From assembly GCF_013664685.1 (NCBI RefSeq), contig NZ_JAAKDE010000010.1, forward strand, positions 95,963 to 159,962: a stretch of DNA of 64,000 nucleotides, in the 5' to 3' direction. The stretch is from Capillibacterium thermochitinicola (lineage in GTDB: Bacteria > Bacillota > UBA4882 > UBA10575). The notes below the pieces were generated by a model that worked only from the letters and a program-made list of their open reading frames with translations, made no database searches and was not told the DNA's origin. The stretch's first letter is position 1, and the number at the start of each line of letters is the position of its first letter. A program made the position numbers and the translations under genes. Shown here one piece after another: positions 1 to 8,065 of the stretch.

Positions 1-1442
1 CCGCTGCAAACCACATTGCGGGCGGCTTCGGCCACGGCGATTTGGCCGCCGACGTAAGGATCAAGGTAAACATAGCGGGCATTGCAATCGGTGGTCATGG
101 CCAGGGCTTTTTGGGTCCCCCGGATGCGGAGGACGGCCGCGTCCGACCCGGGCCGGACCACGGTGGAGGTGCGGACCATATAGTCATACTGCTGCCAAAC
201 CCCTTCCTTGCTGGCCAGGTTGGGCGTAGCCAGGAGTTTCAGGAGCACCTGGGCGAAGTCCGCCGGCTGGGGGATGGCGGCAAGGTCTAACGCGGCGGTC
301 TGCTCCAGATAGGCCGGTTTGGCGGAGGCCGGGTAATAGACGGGGCTGTCCTCGGCCAAACTGCGGGCGGGCACCTCGGCCACCACTTGACCGTGCATCT
401 TGATGCGGAGTAAACCGTCGGCGGTGACCCGGCCGATGGTGGTGGAGGTCAGTCCCCACCGCTGAAAGACGGCGTGTACCCTTGCTTCTTTTTCCGGCGT
501 GACCACCATCAGCATCCGTTCCTGGGATTCGGCGATCATAATTTCGTAGGGGGTCATCCCTTCTTCGCGGCAGGGCACCTTGGCCAGTTCAATCTCCATC
601 CCCGTTCCGCCGCGGCTGGCCATTTCGGAAACGGCGCAGGTCAGACCGGCGGCGCCCAAGTCTTGGATCCCCTCCAGGTCACCGCTTTCGATCAACTCCA
701 GGCAGGCCTCGAGGAGGAGTTTTTCCATGAAGGGGTCGCCGACCTGCACGGCTGGGCGTTTTTCCTCCGAGGCTTCGCTCAATTCTTCCGAGGCAAAGCT
801 GGCGCCGTGCATCCCGTCGCGACCGGTGGGGGCGCCGGCCAGAATCACCAGGTTGCCGACGCCGGTGGCTTTCCCCAAACGGATCTTATCCTTTTCGATC
901 AGCCCGACACACATGACGCAGACCAGGGGGTTTCCCTGATAACAGGGGTCAAAGTAGACTTCGCCCGCGACGGTCGGGATGCCGATGCAATTGCCGTACC
1001 CGGCGATCCCGGCCACCACCCCGCTGAAGAGATAGCGGACTCTGGGGTCATCCAGGGTCCCGAAGCGGAGGGAGTCAAGGAGGGCGATGGGCCGCGCGCC
1101 CATGGTAAAAATATCCCGGATAATTCCGCCCACCCCGGTGGCCGCCCCTTGGTAGGGTTCGATGGCCGAGGGGTGGTTGTGGGATTCGATTTTAAAACAG
1201 ACAGCCAGGCCGTCCCCGATCTCGACAATGCCGGCGTTTTCGCCGGGACCTTGCAGCACCCGCGGTCCGGTGGTGGGGAAGGTCTTTAGGACCGCCTTGG
1301 AGTGTTTGTAAGCGCAATGTTCTGACCACATGACCCCGAACATGCCCAGTTCCACCTGGTTCGGTTCCCGGCCTAAAATACGGAGAATCATCTCATACTC
1401 ATTGTCACGGAGGCCAATCCTGCGCCAGTCTTCCGGTTTCAT
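1..1442 (-). CDS. purL: Phosphoribosylformylglycinamidine synthase, PurL subunit (partial, 3' end off window)
   Basis: This is the catalytic subunit of FGAM synthase, which converts FGAR, ATP and glutamine-derived ammonia to FGAM in step 4 of purine synthesis. The reading frame stays open from the ATG at 1442 to the left edge (480 codons; small-type PurL is usually about 730-750 aa, so the C-terminal third is missing). It begins [11 protein letters not shown] and carries the PurL signatures [24 protein letters not shown], the glycine-rich [12 protein letters not shown] and [11 protein letters not shown]. It is the small, multi-subunit type, consistent with separate purS and purQ just upstream. 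The ATG overlaps the purQ stop in an ATGA arrangement, implying translational coupling. Confidence 0.96.
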   Translation of the reverse strand, partial: MKPEDWRRIGLRDNEYEMILRILGREPNQVELGMFGVMWSEHCAYKHSKAVLKTFPTTGPRVLQGPGENAGIVEIGDGLAVCFKIESHNHPSAIEPYQGAATGVGGIIRDIFTMGARPIALLDSLRFGTLDDPRVRYLFSGVVAGIAGYGNCIGIPTVAGEVYFDPCYQGNPLVCVMCVGLIEKDKIRLGKATGVGNLVILAGAPTGRDGMHGASFASEELSEASEEKRPAVQVGDPFMEKLLLEACLELIESGDLEGIQDLGAAGLTCAVSEMASRGGTGMEIELAKVPCREEGMTPYEIMIAESQERMLMVVTPEKEARVHAVFQRWGLTSTTIGRVTADGLLRIKMHGQVVAEVPARSLAEDSPVYYPASAKPAYLEQTAALDLAAIPQPADFAQVLLKLLATPNLASKEGVWQQYDYMVRTSTVVRPGSDAAVLRIRGTQKALAMTTDCNARYVYLDPYVGGQIAVAEAARNVVCS

Positions 1443-2137
1443 CGGCAACCCTCCCAATATTCAAGAATCGATTTAAAAAGCAAAAGCCCGTCGGTGGAGC
1501 CGAGCAGGGCCTCGCCGGCCCGTTCCGGGTGGGGCATCATCCCTAAAACATTCCGTGTCTCGTTGCAGACCCCGGCGATGTTCCCCACCGAGCCGTTGGG
1601 GTTGGCGTCGGGGGTGATCCGGCCGTCCCGGTCGGCGTAGCGGAAGACAATCTGCCCCTTGGCTTCCATCCGTTCCAGCGTGGCGGGGTCCACATAATAG
1701 TTGCCTTCGCCGTGGGCGATGGGGATGGAAAGGAGCTGGCCCGGGGAAAGTCCCCGGGTGAAGGGAGTGTCGTTGTTTTCCACCCGGAGGATGGTGTCGC
1801 GGCAGCGGAATTGCAGGCTGGTGTTGGCGTAAAGGGCGCCCGGCAAGAGCCCGGCCTCGGTCAGGATCTGAAAACCGTTGCAAATCCCCAGCACCAGCCC
1901 GCCGCGGCGGGCAAAATCGACCACCGCCGGCATCACCGGGGAGAAACGGGCGATGGCGCCGCAGCGGAGGTAGTCACCGTAGGAGAAACCGCCGGGCAAA
2001 ATCAGGCAGTCAAAACCGGCGACCGTTTGTTCCGCGTGCCAGATATACTCGACCGGGGCGCCCAGGACATCGCGGACCAGATGATAGGCGTCCAGATCAC
2101 AGTTGGAGCCGGGGAAGACAATCACGCCGAATTTCAT
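1439..2137 (-). CDS. purQ: Phosphoribosylformylglycinamidine synthase, PurQ glutaminase subunit
   Basis: PurQ is the class I glutamine amidotransferase that supplies ammonia to PurL through the PurS bridge. The 232-aa product starts [14 protein letters not shown], the typical PurQ N-terminus. It has the nucleophile motif GICNGFQIL (Cys near residue 86) and a C-terminal MMPHPERA that provides the catalytic His, with Glu two residues on. A longer in-frame extension upstream exists but lies inside purS and lacks family similarity, so I start at 2137. The start overlaps the purS stop by 4 nt, and its own stop overlaps the purL start. Confidence 0.96.
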   Translation of the reverse strand: MKFGVIVFPGSNCDLDAYHLVRDVLGAPVEYIWHAEQTVAGFDCLILPGGFSYGDYLRCGAIARFSPVMPAVVDFARRGGLVLGICNGFQILTEAGLLPGALYANTSLQFRCRDTILRVENNDTPFTRGLSPGQLLSIPIAHGEGNYYVDPATLERMEAKGQIVFRYADRDGRITPDANPNGSVGNIAGVCNETRNVLGMMPHPERAGEALLGSTDGLLLFKSILEYWEGCR

Positions 2138-2388
2138 GCTTCTACCTCCACCAGGGTAAAGGTGTAATCCTCGATTACCGGGTTGGTCAGCAAACGGGCG
2201 CACATCTCCCGGACCTGGGCTTCCGCGGCAGCCCGGTCGGGGGTGGCGACGGTTACTTCCAAATACTTGCCGATCCGCACCCGGTTGACATTGTTGTAAC
2301 CCAGAGAAGCCAAAGCCTTTTCCACCGCCCGGCCTTGGGGATCCAGGACGCTCTTTTTGAGCAAGACTTTAATTTCGGCACGCCACAT
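2134..2388 (-). CDS. purS: Phosphoribosylformylglycinamidine synthase, PurS subunit
   Basis: PurS is a small dimeric protein that assembles PurL and PurQ and helps channel ammonia. The 84-aa product ([19 protein letters not shown]...) shows the family pattern: a V-L-DPQG segment near residues 14-19, a conserved V.RVRIGKY.E core and a C-terminal NPVIEDY. Length is typical (80-90 aa). It abuts purC upstream by a single shared base and overlaps purQ by 4 nt, so purC-purS-purQ-purL form one tightly coupled unit. Confidence 0.95.
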   Translation of the reverse strand: MWRAEIKVLLKKSVLDPQGRAVEKALASLGYNNVNRVRIGKYLEVTVATPDRAAAEAQVREMCARLLTNPVIEDYTFTLVEVEA

Positions 2389-3086
2389 TACTGTTCGCCT
2401 CCTGTTAGTCTTTTATAAATCTCTTGGTAGGCCGCTTCGACCCCGCCCAGATCGCGGCGGAAACGGTCTTTGTCCAGTTTCTCCTTGGTGGTTGCCTCCC
2501 AGAAACGGCAGGTATCAGGAGAAATTTCATCCGCGAGCAGGACCTTGCCGTGGTGGAGCCCAAACTCCAGTTTGTAGTCGACCAGAATCACGTTGCAGGT
2601 TTTCAGGTGAGCGGTGAGGATTTCGTTAATCATCAGGGCCTGGGCGGCCATGAACTTGACCTGTTCCGCCGTGGCCAGCCCCAAGACGGCGATGTGGTCT
2701 TCATTGATGAAGGGGTCGCCCAAGGCATCGTCCTTGTAGTAGAATTCCACTACCGGGCGGGGGAGAACCCACCCTTCCTCCAGCCCCAGGCGTTTAGCGA
2801 GGCTGCCGGCGGCGATATTCCGCACGACTAGTTCCACTTTGATGATCTCCGCCCGCTTAATCAACATCTCCCGGTCGGAAAGCAGCTTGACGAAATGGCT
2901 TTCCACGCCGGACTGCGCCAGTAAGGTGAAGAAGAAAGCGGAGATTTTGTTGTTGAGGATCCCCTTATTGGCAATTACCCCTTTTTTTAGGCCGTTAAAG
3001 GCCGTAGCGTCATCCTTGTACTCCGCAATCAGGAGATCCGGATCGTCGGTGGCGTAAATCCGTTTGGCCTTTCCTTCATAGAGCAA
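2388..3086 (-). CDS. purC: SAICAR synthetase (PurC)
   Basis: PurC couples CAIR and aspartate with ATP to form SAICAR. The conventional start available is TTG at 3086, giving 232 aa beginning [10 protein letters not shown], with the family motifs [18 protein letters not shown] and LVDYKLEFG. However, PurC proteins normally begin with a few residues before LLYEGKAK, and here the in-frame codons upstream of TTG read ATC GAG AAA AAA GCT ([11 protein letters not shown]). A good ribosome site (GGAAAGGAG, about 3111-3119) lies 10 nt before that ATC at 3101-3099 but 25 nt before the TTG. True translation may therefore start at the non-canonical AUC (2388..3101, 237 aa). No ATG or GTG exists in frame there. 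Confidence 0.93.
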   Translation of the reverse strand: MLYEGKAKRIYATDDPDLLIAEYKDDATAFNGLKKGVIANKGILNNKISAFFFTLLAQSGVESHFVKLLSDREMLIKRAEIIKVELVVRNIAAGSLAKRLGLEEGWVLPRPVVEFYYKDDALGDPFINEDHIAVLGLATAEQVKFMAAQALMINEILTAHLKTCNVILVDYKLEFGLHHGKVLLADEISPDTCRFWEATTKEKLDKDRFRRDLGGVEAAYQEIYKRLTGGEQ

Positions 3087-3137
3087 AGCTTTTTTCTCGA
3101 TGGGGCACCAACTCCTTTCCGTAACTTTTTCTGTGCG

Positions 3138-4430
3138 TTAAATACCCACGCGGGCGAAGATCTCATCAATGTGCGCCAAATGGTAACCCGGATCAAAACA
3201 GGCGGTCAGTTCTTCCGGGCTGAGAACGGCGGTGACCTCCGGATCGGCGCTGAGCAAAGATAAAAACGGGATTTGTTCCGCCCAGGCCCGCATGGCATGC
3301 TTTTGGACCAAGTCGTAGGCGGCCTCCCGTTTCAGGCCTTTATTGATCAGCGTGAGGAGGACCCGCTGGGAATAGGTCAATCCCAGGCTGCGTTCCATGT
3401 TCCGCCGCATGTTTTCGGGGTAGACATGGAGATCGGTGATGATCCGGGTCATACTGTTCAACATATAATTCAGAAGGAGTGTGCTGTCCGGGATGATCAC
3501 CCGTTCCACCGAGGAGTGGGAGATGTCCCGCTCGTGCCATAAGGCCATGTTTTCCAGCGCGGCCATGGCGTTGGCCCGGACCACCCGGGCGAGGCCGCTG
3601 ATCTGTTCACAGCTCACCGGGTTGCGTTTATGGGGCATGGCCGACGAACCCTTCTGCCCGGTGTAAAAGGGCTCTTCCACTTCGCGGGTTTCGGTTTTCT
3701 GGAGGCCGCGGATCTCAGTGGCCAGCTTGTCCAAGGTCCCGGCGGCAATGGCCAGGGTGGTCATGAACTCGGCATGCCGGTCCCGCTGCAGGATCTGGGT
3801 GGAGATGGGAGCCGGCTTCAGCCCCAGTTTGTTACAGACATACTCTTCCACAAAGGGCGGGATGTTGGCAAAGGTGCCCACCGCTCCGGAGATTTTGCCG
3901 TAAGCGATGGTCGCCCGGGCCCGCTCCAGCCTGTCCAGGTTCCGCTGGAACTCGGCCACATAAAGAGCCATCTTCAAGCCGAAAGTGGTGGGTTCGGCGT
4001 GCACGCCGTGGGTCCGCCCCATCATCAAAGTATATTTGTGCGCCCGGGCCTTTTCGGTCAAGGCGGCGATCAGTCTTTTCATGTCGGCCAGGAGGAGATC
4101 GGCGGCTTCCGTCATGAGGGCGGCCAAAGCCGTATCCACCACGTCGGAGGAGGTGAGCCCGTAGTGGAGGTACTTCGATTCATCCCCCAGGCTCTCCGCC
4201 ACACAGCGGGTAAAGGCGACCACATCGTGGCGGGTTACCGCTTCCAGCTCTAAAATCCGCTCCACGGAAAAGGTGGCGTTCGCCCGGATTCGTTCCACCG
4301 CTGCTTTGGGGATCACGCCCAGCTCCGCCCAGGCTTCGCAGGCGTAGATCTCGATCTCCAGCCATTTCCGGAACTTGTTTTCCAGTGTCCAAATGGCCGC
4401 CATCTCCGGCCGGCTGTAACGTTCAATCAT
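3138..4430 (-). CDS. purB: Adenylosuccinate lyase (PurB)
   Basis: PurB cleaves SAICAR to AICAR plus fumarate, and adenylosuccinate to AMP plus fumarate. The 430-aa product has the short-form Firmicutes length. The fumarase/aspartase superfamily signature [11 protein letters not shown] sits near residues 263-273 and contains the mobile catalytic-serine loop. The conserved SSDVVDTA (about 94-101) and [14 protein letters not shown] (about 139-152) contribute active-site residues. It lies between purE and purC in the same orientation with gaps of about 35-50 nt. The fumarate it releases could feed the fumarase encoded at 22.3 kb, although the two are not clustered. Confidence 0.97.
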   Translation of the reverse strand: MIERYSRPEMAAIWTLENKFRKWLEIEIYACEAWAELGVIPKAAVERIRANATFSVERILELEAVTRHDVVAFTRCVAESLGDESKYLHYGLTSSDVVDTALAALMTEAADLLLADMKRLIAALTEKARAHKYTLMMGRTHGVHAEPTTFGLKMALYVAEFQRNLDRLERARATIAYGKISGAVGTFANIPPFVEEYVCNKLGLKPAPISTQILQRDRHAEFMTTLAIAAGTLDKLATEIRGLQKTETREVEEPFYTGQKGSSAMPHKRNPVSCEQISGLARVVRANAMAALENMALWHERDISHSSVERVIIPDSTLLLNYMLNSMTRIITDLHVYPENMRRNMERSLGLTYSQRVLLTLINKGLKREAAYDLVQKHAMRAWAEQIPFLSLLSADPEVTAVLSPEELTACFDPGYHLAHIDEIFARVGI

Positions 4431-4480
4431 CCCTTCTCACCTCGGTATTTATTGGCTGTTTCACCGGTATTGATGGGAAT

Positions 4481-5011
4481 TTATTTTTTATCCTTCTCCG
4501 CCAGGTACGCCCGCCACCCGATGGTTTCCAACCGGGCGGCTTTGGCCTCGACCTCCTGGGCGAGTTTTCGTTTGTACTCTTGGATTTTCCGGCGGAAAGT
4601 TTCGTCGGCGACCCCTAGAATCTCCACCGCCAGGAGGCCGGCGTTTTTCGCGCCGTTGATCGCCACGGTTGCCACGGGAATCCCCGGCGGCATCTGGACC
4701 ATGGAATAAAGGGCGTCGGCACCGTCCAAGGCCTTACCAAGCACCGGCACGCCAATCACCGGAAGCTCGGTATAAGCGGCAATCACCCCGGCCAAATGGG
4801 CGGCACCACCCGCGCCGGCAATGATCACCCGTAGGCCGCGGTCGGCCGCGCTTTTGGCGTAGGTTTCCGCCCGGTCCGGGGTACGGTGGGCCGAGATCAC
4901 CGTGATTTCGTAAGCCACCCCGAATTCTTCCAGCACCGCGGCGGCCGTGCTCATTACCGGTAAATCGGAATCACTGCCCATGACAATACCAACCACAGGT
5001 TTTTCTCCCAT
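4481..5011 (-). CDS. purE: N5-carboxyaminoimidazole ribonucleotide mutase (PurE)
   Basis: Class I PurE converts N5-CAIR to CAIR. The 176-aa product starts MGEKPVVGIVMGSDSDLPVM, with the nucleotide-binding GSDSD motif, the catalytic SAHRTP (about residues 40-45) and the GAGGAAHLAGVIA loop. I place the start at 5011 because AAGGAGGGG lies just upstream. The frame could extend to 5071, but that adds 20 residues with no family match. No purK is seen between purE and purB, so N5-CAIR would be made by a PurK elsewhere. This is the first gene of the operon, following the guanine riboswitch and its terminator. Confidence 0.95.
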   Translation of the reverse strand: MGEKPVVGIVMGSDSDLPVMSTAAAVLEEFGVAYEITVISAHRTPDRAETYAKSAADRGLRVIIAGAGGAAHLAGVIAAYTELPVIGVPVLGKALDGADALYSMVQMPPGIPVATVAINGAKNAGLLAVEILGVADETFRRKIQEYKRKLAQEVEAKAARLETIGWRAYLAEKDKK

Positions 5012-5120
5012 TCCAGCCCCTCCTTGATTTCTCGGTTTTCTTACTATTGTGTATGATAACCTTTTGACCAACCATTATCTCTTAAATCTGGCCGGCGCTT
5101 CGTTGCGCGGCAGGGCTAAT

Positions 5121-5176
5121 AACTAAAAGCCCAGCCAAGTAGGTCAGTGGAGTGAAACCTACCCGGCTGGGCTTTT
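5121..5176 (-). terminator. Leader terminator of the pur operon riboswitch
   Basis: The inverted repeat pairs AAAAGCCCAGCC with GGCTGGGCTTTT (12 bp; outer arms 5125-5136 and 5165-5176) and continues inward with GTAGGT/ACCTAC. Read on the minus strand it lies between the guanine aptamer and purE and ends in a T-rich stretch. I infer it is the regulated intrinsic terminator of the riboswitch. Its symmetry would also let it stop plus-strand transcription. Confidence 0.8.
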
Positions 5177-5253
5177 ATCCCTTCGGTGTAGCACAAAGTG
5201 CCTGCGCCACTTGGACCTGCCCGCTGCGCGGCGGAACCCTAGGCGCACTTTCC

Positions 5254-5320
5254 CCCGTAGTCAGATAATTTACGGTTATCTGGTAGAAACTTTCAGGCCA
5301 TATTCCTGAGATTATACGAG
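5254..5320 (-). promoter_or_regulatory. Purine riboswitch aptamer, guanine type
   Basis: On the minus strand the sequence has the three-helix purine aptamer. P1 is CUCGUA paired with UACGGG. P2 is UCAGG/CCUGA closed by loop AAUAUGG. P3 is CAGAUAA/UUAUCUG closed by loop CCGUAAA, with the conserved core GUUUCUACC between P2 and P3. The specificity base just before the 3' strand of P1 (GACUACGG) is C, which pairs with guanine or hypoxanthine; adenine aptamers have U. It lies about 75 nt upstream of the terminator and about 240 nt upstream of purE. Guanine is expected to favour termination and shut the operon down. Confidence 0.92.
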
Positions 5321-5365
5321 TGGCTTATTCAATTGTGAAAAGTAAAACGCTTAATCCCGATACTT

Positions 5366-5394
5366 AGAGTAACAAATTTACGGAAAGCTGTCAA
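5366..5394 (-). promoter_or_regulatory. Promoter of the pur operon
   Basis: On the minus strand a perfect -35 TTGACA (5389-5394) is followed after 17 nt by TACTCT (5366-5371). Transcription would start about 35 nt upstream of the riboswitch aptamer. The -10 matches consensus at only three positions, so exact placement is moderately certain. Confidence 0.6.
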
Positions 5395-5519
5395 GACAAG
5401 AACCCCTTGTCTTTAGGGTTGGTACTGTTAAAATCGGTTTAAAAAGCGGTGGCGGGTGGCCGGCCGGAGCGAAGAGGCGGAGGGCCGTCGGCATCGACAA
5501 GTAAAATTCCATTATTTCC

Positions 5520-5548
5520 TTGTGATTGCGATGCGGTTGTTGTATAAT
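5520..5548 (+). promoter_or_regulatory. Promoter for the membrane protein gene at 5762
   Basis: TTGTGA (5520-5525), a 17-nt spacer and a perfect TATAAT (5543-5548) precede a leader of about 205 nt. Between this promoter and the divergent pur promoter (5395-5519) I see only a GC-rich stretch without a recognisable gene. Confidence 0.6.
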
Positions 5549-5695
5549 TTGTGTTGGGTTAGTTATATTTATAGAATTAAGAATAGTTTAAAGGAAACCG
5601 CTCGCCTGTTTTCGTTCTAATCCCCATTATGAATAGAAATCATCCAAAAAAAAAACAACCGGTTGGCAGGGAAAAAGGGAACCTAACCCTTGGCC

Positions 5696-5726
5696 CCTTC
5701 GTTATCACGCAGTAGTGCAACGAAGG
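5696..5726 (+). other. Strong hairpin in the leader of the 5762 gene
   Basis: CCTTCGTT (5696-5703) pairs perfectly with AACGAAGG (5719-5726), with an inner CAC/GTG extension around the loop GCAGTA. It ends about 25 nt before the AGGAGG ribosome site and has no U-tract, so it is not an intrinsic terminator. It could be a regulatory or stabilising 5'-UTR element. I could not match the leader (5555-5755) to a riboswitch class I know. Confidence 0.45.
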
Positions 5727-5761
5727 AGCGAAAGGGATTCCAGTAAGAGAAGGAGGTTAAT

Positions 5762-6535
5762 TTGAAATTGGCAAACAATGCTCAAAGTAAAGCGCAAAAA
5801 CATCCCCTTGGTTTCCTTGGCAAGTTAGTTTTCAGTGAGGATGTTTATCGCAGAGTCGGCGGTTATCTCCTTTGCGGCCTACTTCTTTTTGTCGTGGCGT
5901 GGGTAATCGGCTACTTTTTGCTCCCGGAAGGTTTTCTGAAAAATACCTGGCTGGTGGACAAGATCTTCGGGGTTAAAGGTTCGGAGACAATCGGGACGTG
6001 GTGGGCCGACCGCCTGGGCGAAACCTTCAAACTCTTCAAGTGGGAGATCAGTACGGAGGAATCCTTTGGAACCTGGGGAAATGTTCTGTTCGTGACGGTG
6101 AAAGTCTTTGCTCATTATTTCTTCTTTGCGCTCTTGTTTGTTCTCTTCTTGAACCGTTTCAAGGTGGGCCGGTTTTCTTTAGCCCTGTTCTACTTTTTGT
6201 TTTATTCGTTCCTCACCGGACTGGTGGTGGGGACCAATTCCTACCCCTATCCGGCGCAAGGTTTAGTCCGGGTGGGGGCACTGGTTACTTTCCTCCGTTT
6301 CGGGATCTGGGTCTGGTTTTCCTACGCTTTACTCTTGGCCTCCACGGTGGACTGGACCTGGCTGCAGACCAGCTCCTTTACGGACGGCGCCTGGAAAAAA
6401 GAGGGGAGATTTTGGGCGTGGCCGCGGTTGGCCGGTGATACAAAGGAAGTGTTCATCTTCGGCCTGCTCTTTCTCCTGGTTTCCAGTTTTGCCGAAGCAC
6501 GTTTAATCGTCTATTATGGCCAACATTTATTTTAA
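5762..6535 (+). CDS. Uncharacterised multi-pass membrane protein
   Basis: I do not recognise this 257-aa protein. It starts at TTG (5762) behind a perfect AGGAGG at the usual spacing. There are about five predicted membrane spans (roughly residues 33-55, 108-128, 135-155, 165-195 and 230-250). An extracytoplasmic or amphipathic segment rich in Trp and Glu lies at about 60-100 (GTWWADRLGETFKLFKW). The last span contains SSFAEARLIVYYG, faintly like the C-terminal helix of SpoIIM-type membrane proteins, but I would not assign it on that basis. It has its own promoter, a long leader and its own terminator, so it is a single-gene unit divergent from the purine operon. Confidence 0.75.
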   Translation: MKLANNAQSKAQKHPLGFLGKLVFSEDVYRRVGGYLLCGLLLFVVAWVIGYFLLPEGFLKNTWLVDKIFGVKGSETIGTWWADRLGETFKLFKWEISTEESFGTWGNVLFVTVKVFAHYFFFALLFVLFLNRFKVGRFSLALFYFLFYSFLTGLVVGTNSYPYPAQGLVRVGALVTFLRFGIWVWFSYALLLASTVDWTWLQTSSFTDGAWKKEGRFWAWPRLAGDTKEVFIFGLLFLLVSSFAEARLIVYYGQHLF

Positions 6536-6554
6536 TCGAGCTTTGTCGTTGGCG

Positions 6555-6582
6555 GAGCCCGGAGCACTTCCGGGCTCTTTTT
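6555..6582 (+). terminator. Intrinsic terminator
   Basis: GAGCCCGG (6555-6562) pairs with CCGGGCTC (6570-6577), followed by five T. It ends the transcript of the membrane protein gene at 5762-6535. Confidence 0.85.
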
Positions 6583-6769
6583 AACCTTGGCCCGGGAATC
6601 AGGAATAAGGAAGCGCCGCGGGTCAAGGTTCCTGTCTTTTGCCGTAATCCGGCTTTTTAATCCCGGCTTCGGAAAAAGGAGAACAAAGAGAAAAGTAAAG
6701 AAGGAAACCAAACCGGGGAAGGCTAAGAAAAGAACCGGTAGGCAAGAAAGGAAAAAGGGGCTATTGTTC

Positions 6770-7384
6770 ATGACGGAACATTACTTTACAGTGGAACCCG
6801 GATCGGCCCATCAACCGCGGGAGATTACGGTCACCCTCCGGGGTAATGCGCTCCGCCTCAAGACCGATGCCGGTGTCTTCTCCCGCGACCGGCTGGATTT
6901 GGGGACGAAAATCCTGGTGGAAAGTCTTGACCTCGCGGGCGTGCGGGCCCCTCTGGATTTGGGCTGCGGCTACGGTCCCATCGGGCTGACCATGGCCCGG
7001 GAGCTCCCGGCAGTTCAGGTTTACATGAGCGACTTGAACCGGCGGGCGACGGAGTTGGCCAATGAAAATGCGGCCCTCAACGGGATTACGAATGTCCTCA
7101 TCAGGCAGGGTGACGGTTTTGAACCGTGGCGGGATCTTTATGCGACCGGTTTCCGCTTTGATCTGGTGGCGATCAACCCCCCGCTCCGGGCCGGGAAAGA
7201 AACGGTGCTGCGGCTTTTTACAGAGGCCCGGGACTTTCTGGCGCCGGCGGGACAGTTGTGGGCGGTGATCCGGACCAGCCAGGGGGCCAAAACATACCTG
7301 CGCGAGCTGCAAAGGATCTTTCCGGCGGCGGAGACGGCGGCGATCAAAAGCGGGTACCGCGTACTGCGCGCGCGAATGGGATAG
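6770..7384 (+). CDS. RsmC-like class I methyltransferase (YbxB type)
   Basis: The 204-aa product matches the single-domain RsmC/YbxB family of SAM-dependent rRNA guanine-N2 methyltransferases. It starts MTEHYFTVEPGSAHQP; YbxB-type proteins likewise begin with a short segment before the SAM fold. SAM motif I is DLGCGYGPIGL (about residues 64-74), the acidic motif is VYMSDLN, and the catalytic tetrapeptide is the NPPL in VAINPPLRAGK (about 130-140), typical of base N-methylation. E. coli RsmC has a second, degenerate N-terminal copy that is absent here. An open frame extends upstream to 6587 but is a Lys/Arg-rich run with no family resemblance, so I start at 6770. Exact rRNA target is inferred, not shown. 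Confidence 0.85.
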   Translation: MTEHYFTVEPGSAHQPREITVTLRGNALRLKTDAGVFSRDRLDLGTKILVESLDLAGVRAPLDLGCGYGPIGLTMARELPAVQVYMSDLNRRATELANENAALNGITNVLIRQGDGFEPWRDLYATGFRFDLVAINPPLRAGKETVLRLFTEARDFLAPAGQLWAVIRTSQGAKTYLRELQRIFPAAETAAIKSGYRVLRARMG

Positions 7385-7411
7385 GCCAACGGCCCAAATC
7401 AAATTGCGCCC

Positions 7412-7440
7412 TTGACGGAAAGCGGCCAATGACGTATACT
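7412..7440 (+). promoter_or_regulatory. Promoter of tRNA-Pro
   Basis: TTGACG (7412-7417), a 17-nt spacer and TATACT (7435-7440) end 14 nt before the mature tRNA 5' end. This fits a dedicated tRNA promoter. Confidence 0.8.
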
Positions 7441-7454
7441 TATATATGCTGTAA

Positions 7455-7531
7455 CGGGGTGTAGCGCAGCTTGGCAGCGCGTCTGCTTTGGGAGCAGAAG
7501 GCCCAGGGTTCAAATCCCTGCACCCCGACCA
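7455..7531 (+). tRNA. tRNA-Pro (anticodon TGG)
   Basis: A 77-nt cloverleaf with acceptor CGGGGTG/CACCCCG, D-arm GCGCAGCTTGGCAGCGC, anticodon loop CTTTGGGA (TGG) and T-arm CAGGG TTCAAAT CCCTG. The terminal CCA is encoded. It should read CCN proline codons through the wobble U. Confidence 0.97.
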
Positions 7532-7549
7532 GTCATAAAAAGAATCCTC

Positions 7550-7579
7550 TTGACAGGGGTTTTGCTGATCAATTATAAT
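7550..7579 (+). promoter_or_regulatory. Promoter of tRNA-Gly
   Basis: A perfect TTGACA (7550-7555) and a perfect TATAAT (7574-7579) are separated by 18 nt, directly upstream of the tRNA-Gly. Each tRNA therefore has its own strong promoter. Confidence 0.85.
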
Positions 7580-7597
7580 TAATTGTTGTTAAAACGT

Positions 7598-7673
7598 GCG
7601 GGAATAGCTCAGGTGGTAGAGCGTCAGCCTTCCAAGCTGAATGCCGCGGGTTCGAGTCCCGTTTCCCGCTCCA
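7598..7673 (+). tRNA. tRNA-Gly (anticodon TCC)
   Basis: A 76-nt cloverleaf with acceptor GCGGGAA/TTCCCGC, anticodon TCC in CTTCCAA and T-arm GCGGG TTCGAGT CCCGT (one G-U pair). The terminal CCA is encoded. It decodes GGA/GGG. Confidence 0.97.
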
Positions 7674-7686
7674 GACAAGAAAAATA

Positions 7687-7718
7687 GACTTTACTTATTG
7701 TAGTAAAGTCTTTTTTTT
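7687..7718 (+). terminator. Terminator after tRNA-Gly
   Basis: GACTTTAC (7687-7694) pairs with GTAAAGTC (7703-7710), followed by eight T. Confidence 0.9.
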
Positions 7719-7812
7719 ATTATTTGGCGAAGGTACGGGCGACCGGCGGGGGGAGGGAGGCGGAAGTTGACAATTAGTTACTCCATCGCCGGAAGCTTCT
7801 TGTTACTATAAA

Positions 7813-7842
7813 TTGACAAACGTGAGGAGAAAAGCTTATAAT
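7813..7842 (+). promoter_or_regulatory. Promoter upstream of the 44-aa gene and secDF
   Basis: A perfect TTGACA (7813-7818) and a perfect TATAAT (7837-7842) are separated by 18 nt. This is one of the strongest-looking promoters in the window, about 38 nt before the small gene. From 7719 to here I see no gene; a second TTGACA at about 7767 has no good -10. Confidence 0.85.
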
Positions 7843-7879
7843 GTACTAAGGTTGTCCAAAAGAGGAAGGAGGAGCGTCA

Positions 7880-8014
7880 GTGGGTGAAACGTTGGTCGTA
7901 ACGCTTTTGGTGGTCCTTTTTTTTGGCTTTTTTACCTTGATCAGCAACAAGGCCGAAAAAGAAGTAGATCGTTACTATGAGGAGAAAAGGAAAGCCGGGA
8001 CAAGATCCCGTTAA
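7880..8014 (+). CDS. Small single-span membrane protein, 44 aa
   Basis: I do not recognise this protein. A GTG start (7880) follows a strong ribosome site (GGAAGGAGGAG) at correct spacing, under a perfect-consensus promoter. The product begins MGETLVVTLLVVLFF, so residues about 4-22 form one hydrophobic helix. A charged tail follows with NKAEKEVDRYYEEKRKAG, ending TRSR. The layout (short N-terminal anchor, basic/acidic cytoplasmic tail) resembles the many unannotated small membrane proteins of Firmicutes. It lies 51 nt upstream of secD with no terminator between, so it is likely co-transcribed with secDF and could be an accessory of the translocase; that role is inference only. Confidence 0.72.
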   Translation: MGETLVVTLLVVLFFGFFTLISNKAEKEVDRYYEEKRKAGTRSR

Positions 8015-8065
8015 GATGCGGTGAATAAATTAATTATTTTTTAGGAAGGAAAAGGAGGAGTTCCA

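Noticed and set aside
5581..5761. Possible c-di-AMP (ydaO-type) riboswitch in the leader of the 5762 gene
   Set aside because: I compared it with the ydaO leader as I remember it; the GGGGGA..CCA, GGGGCGAA and CAGCTAACCTCG blocks are absent. I keep it only as an unassigned structured leader.
6587..6769. N-terminal extension of the RsmC-like protein (Lys/Arg-rich 61 codons)
   Set aside because: It follows directly on the upstream terminator, has no resemblance to the family, and the ATG at 6770 gives the expected N-terminus.
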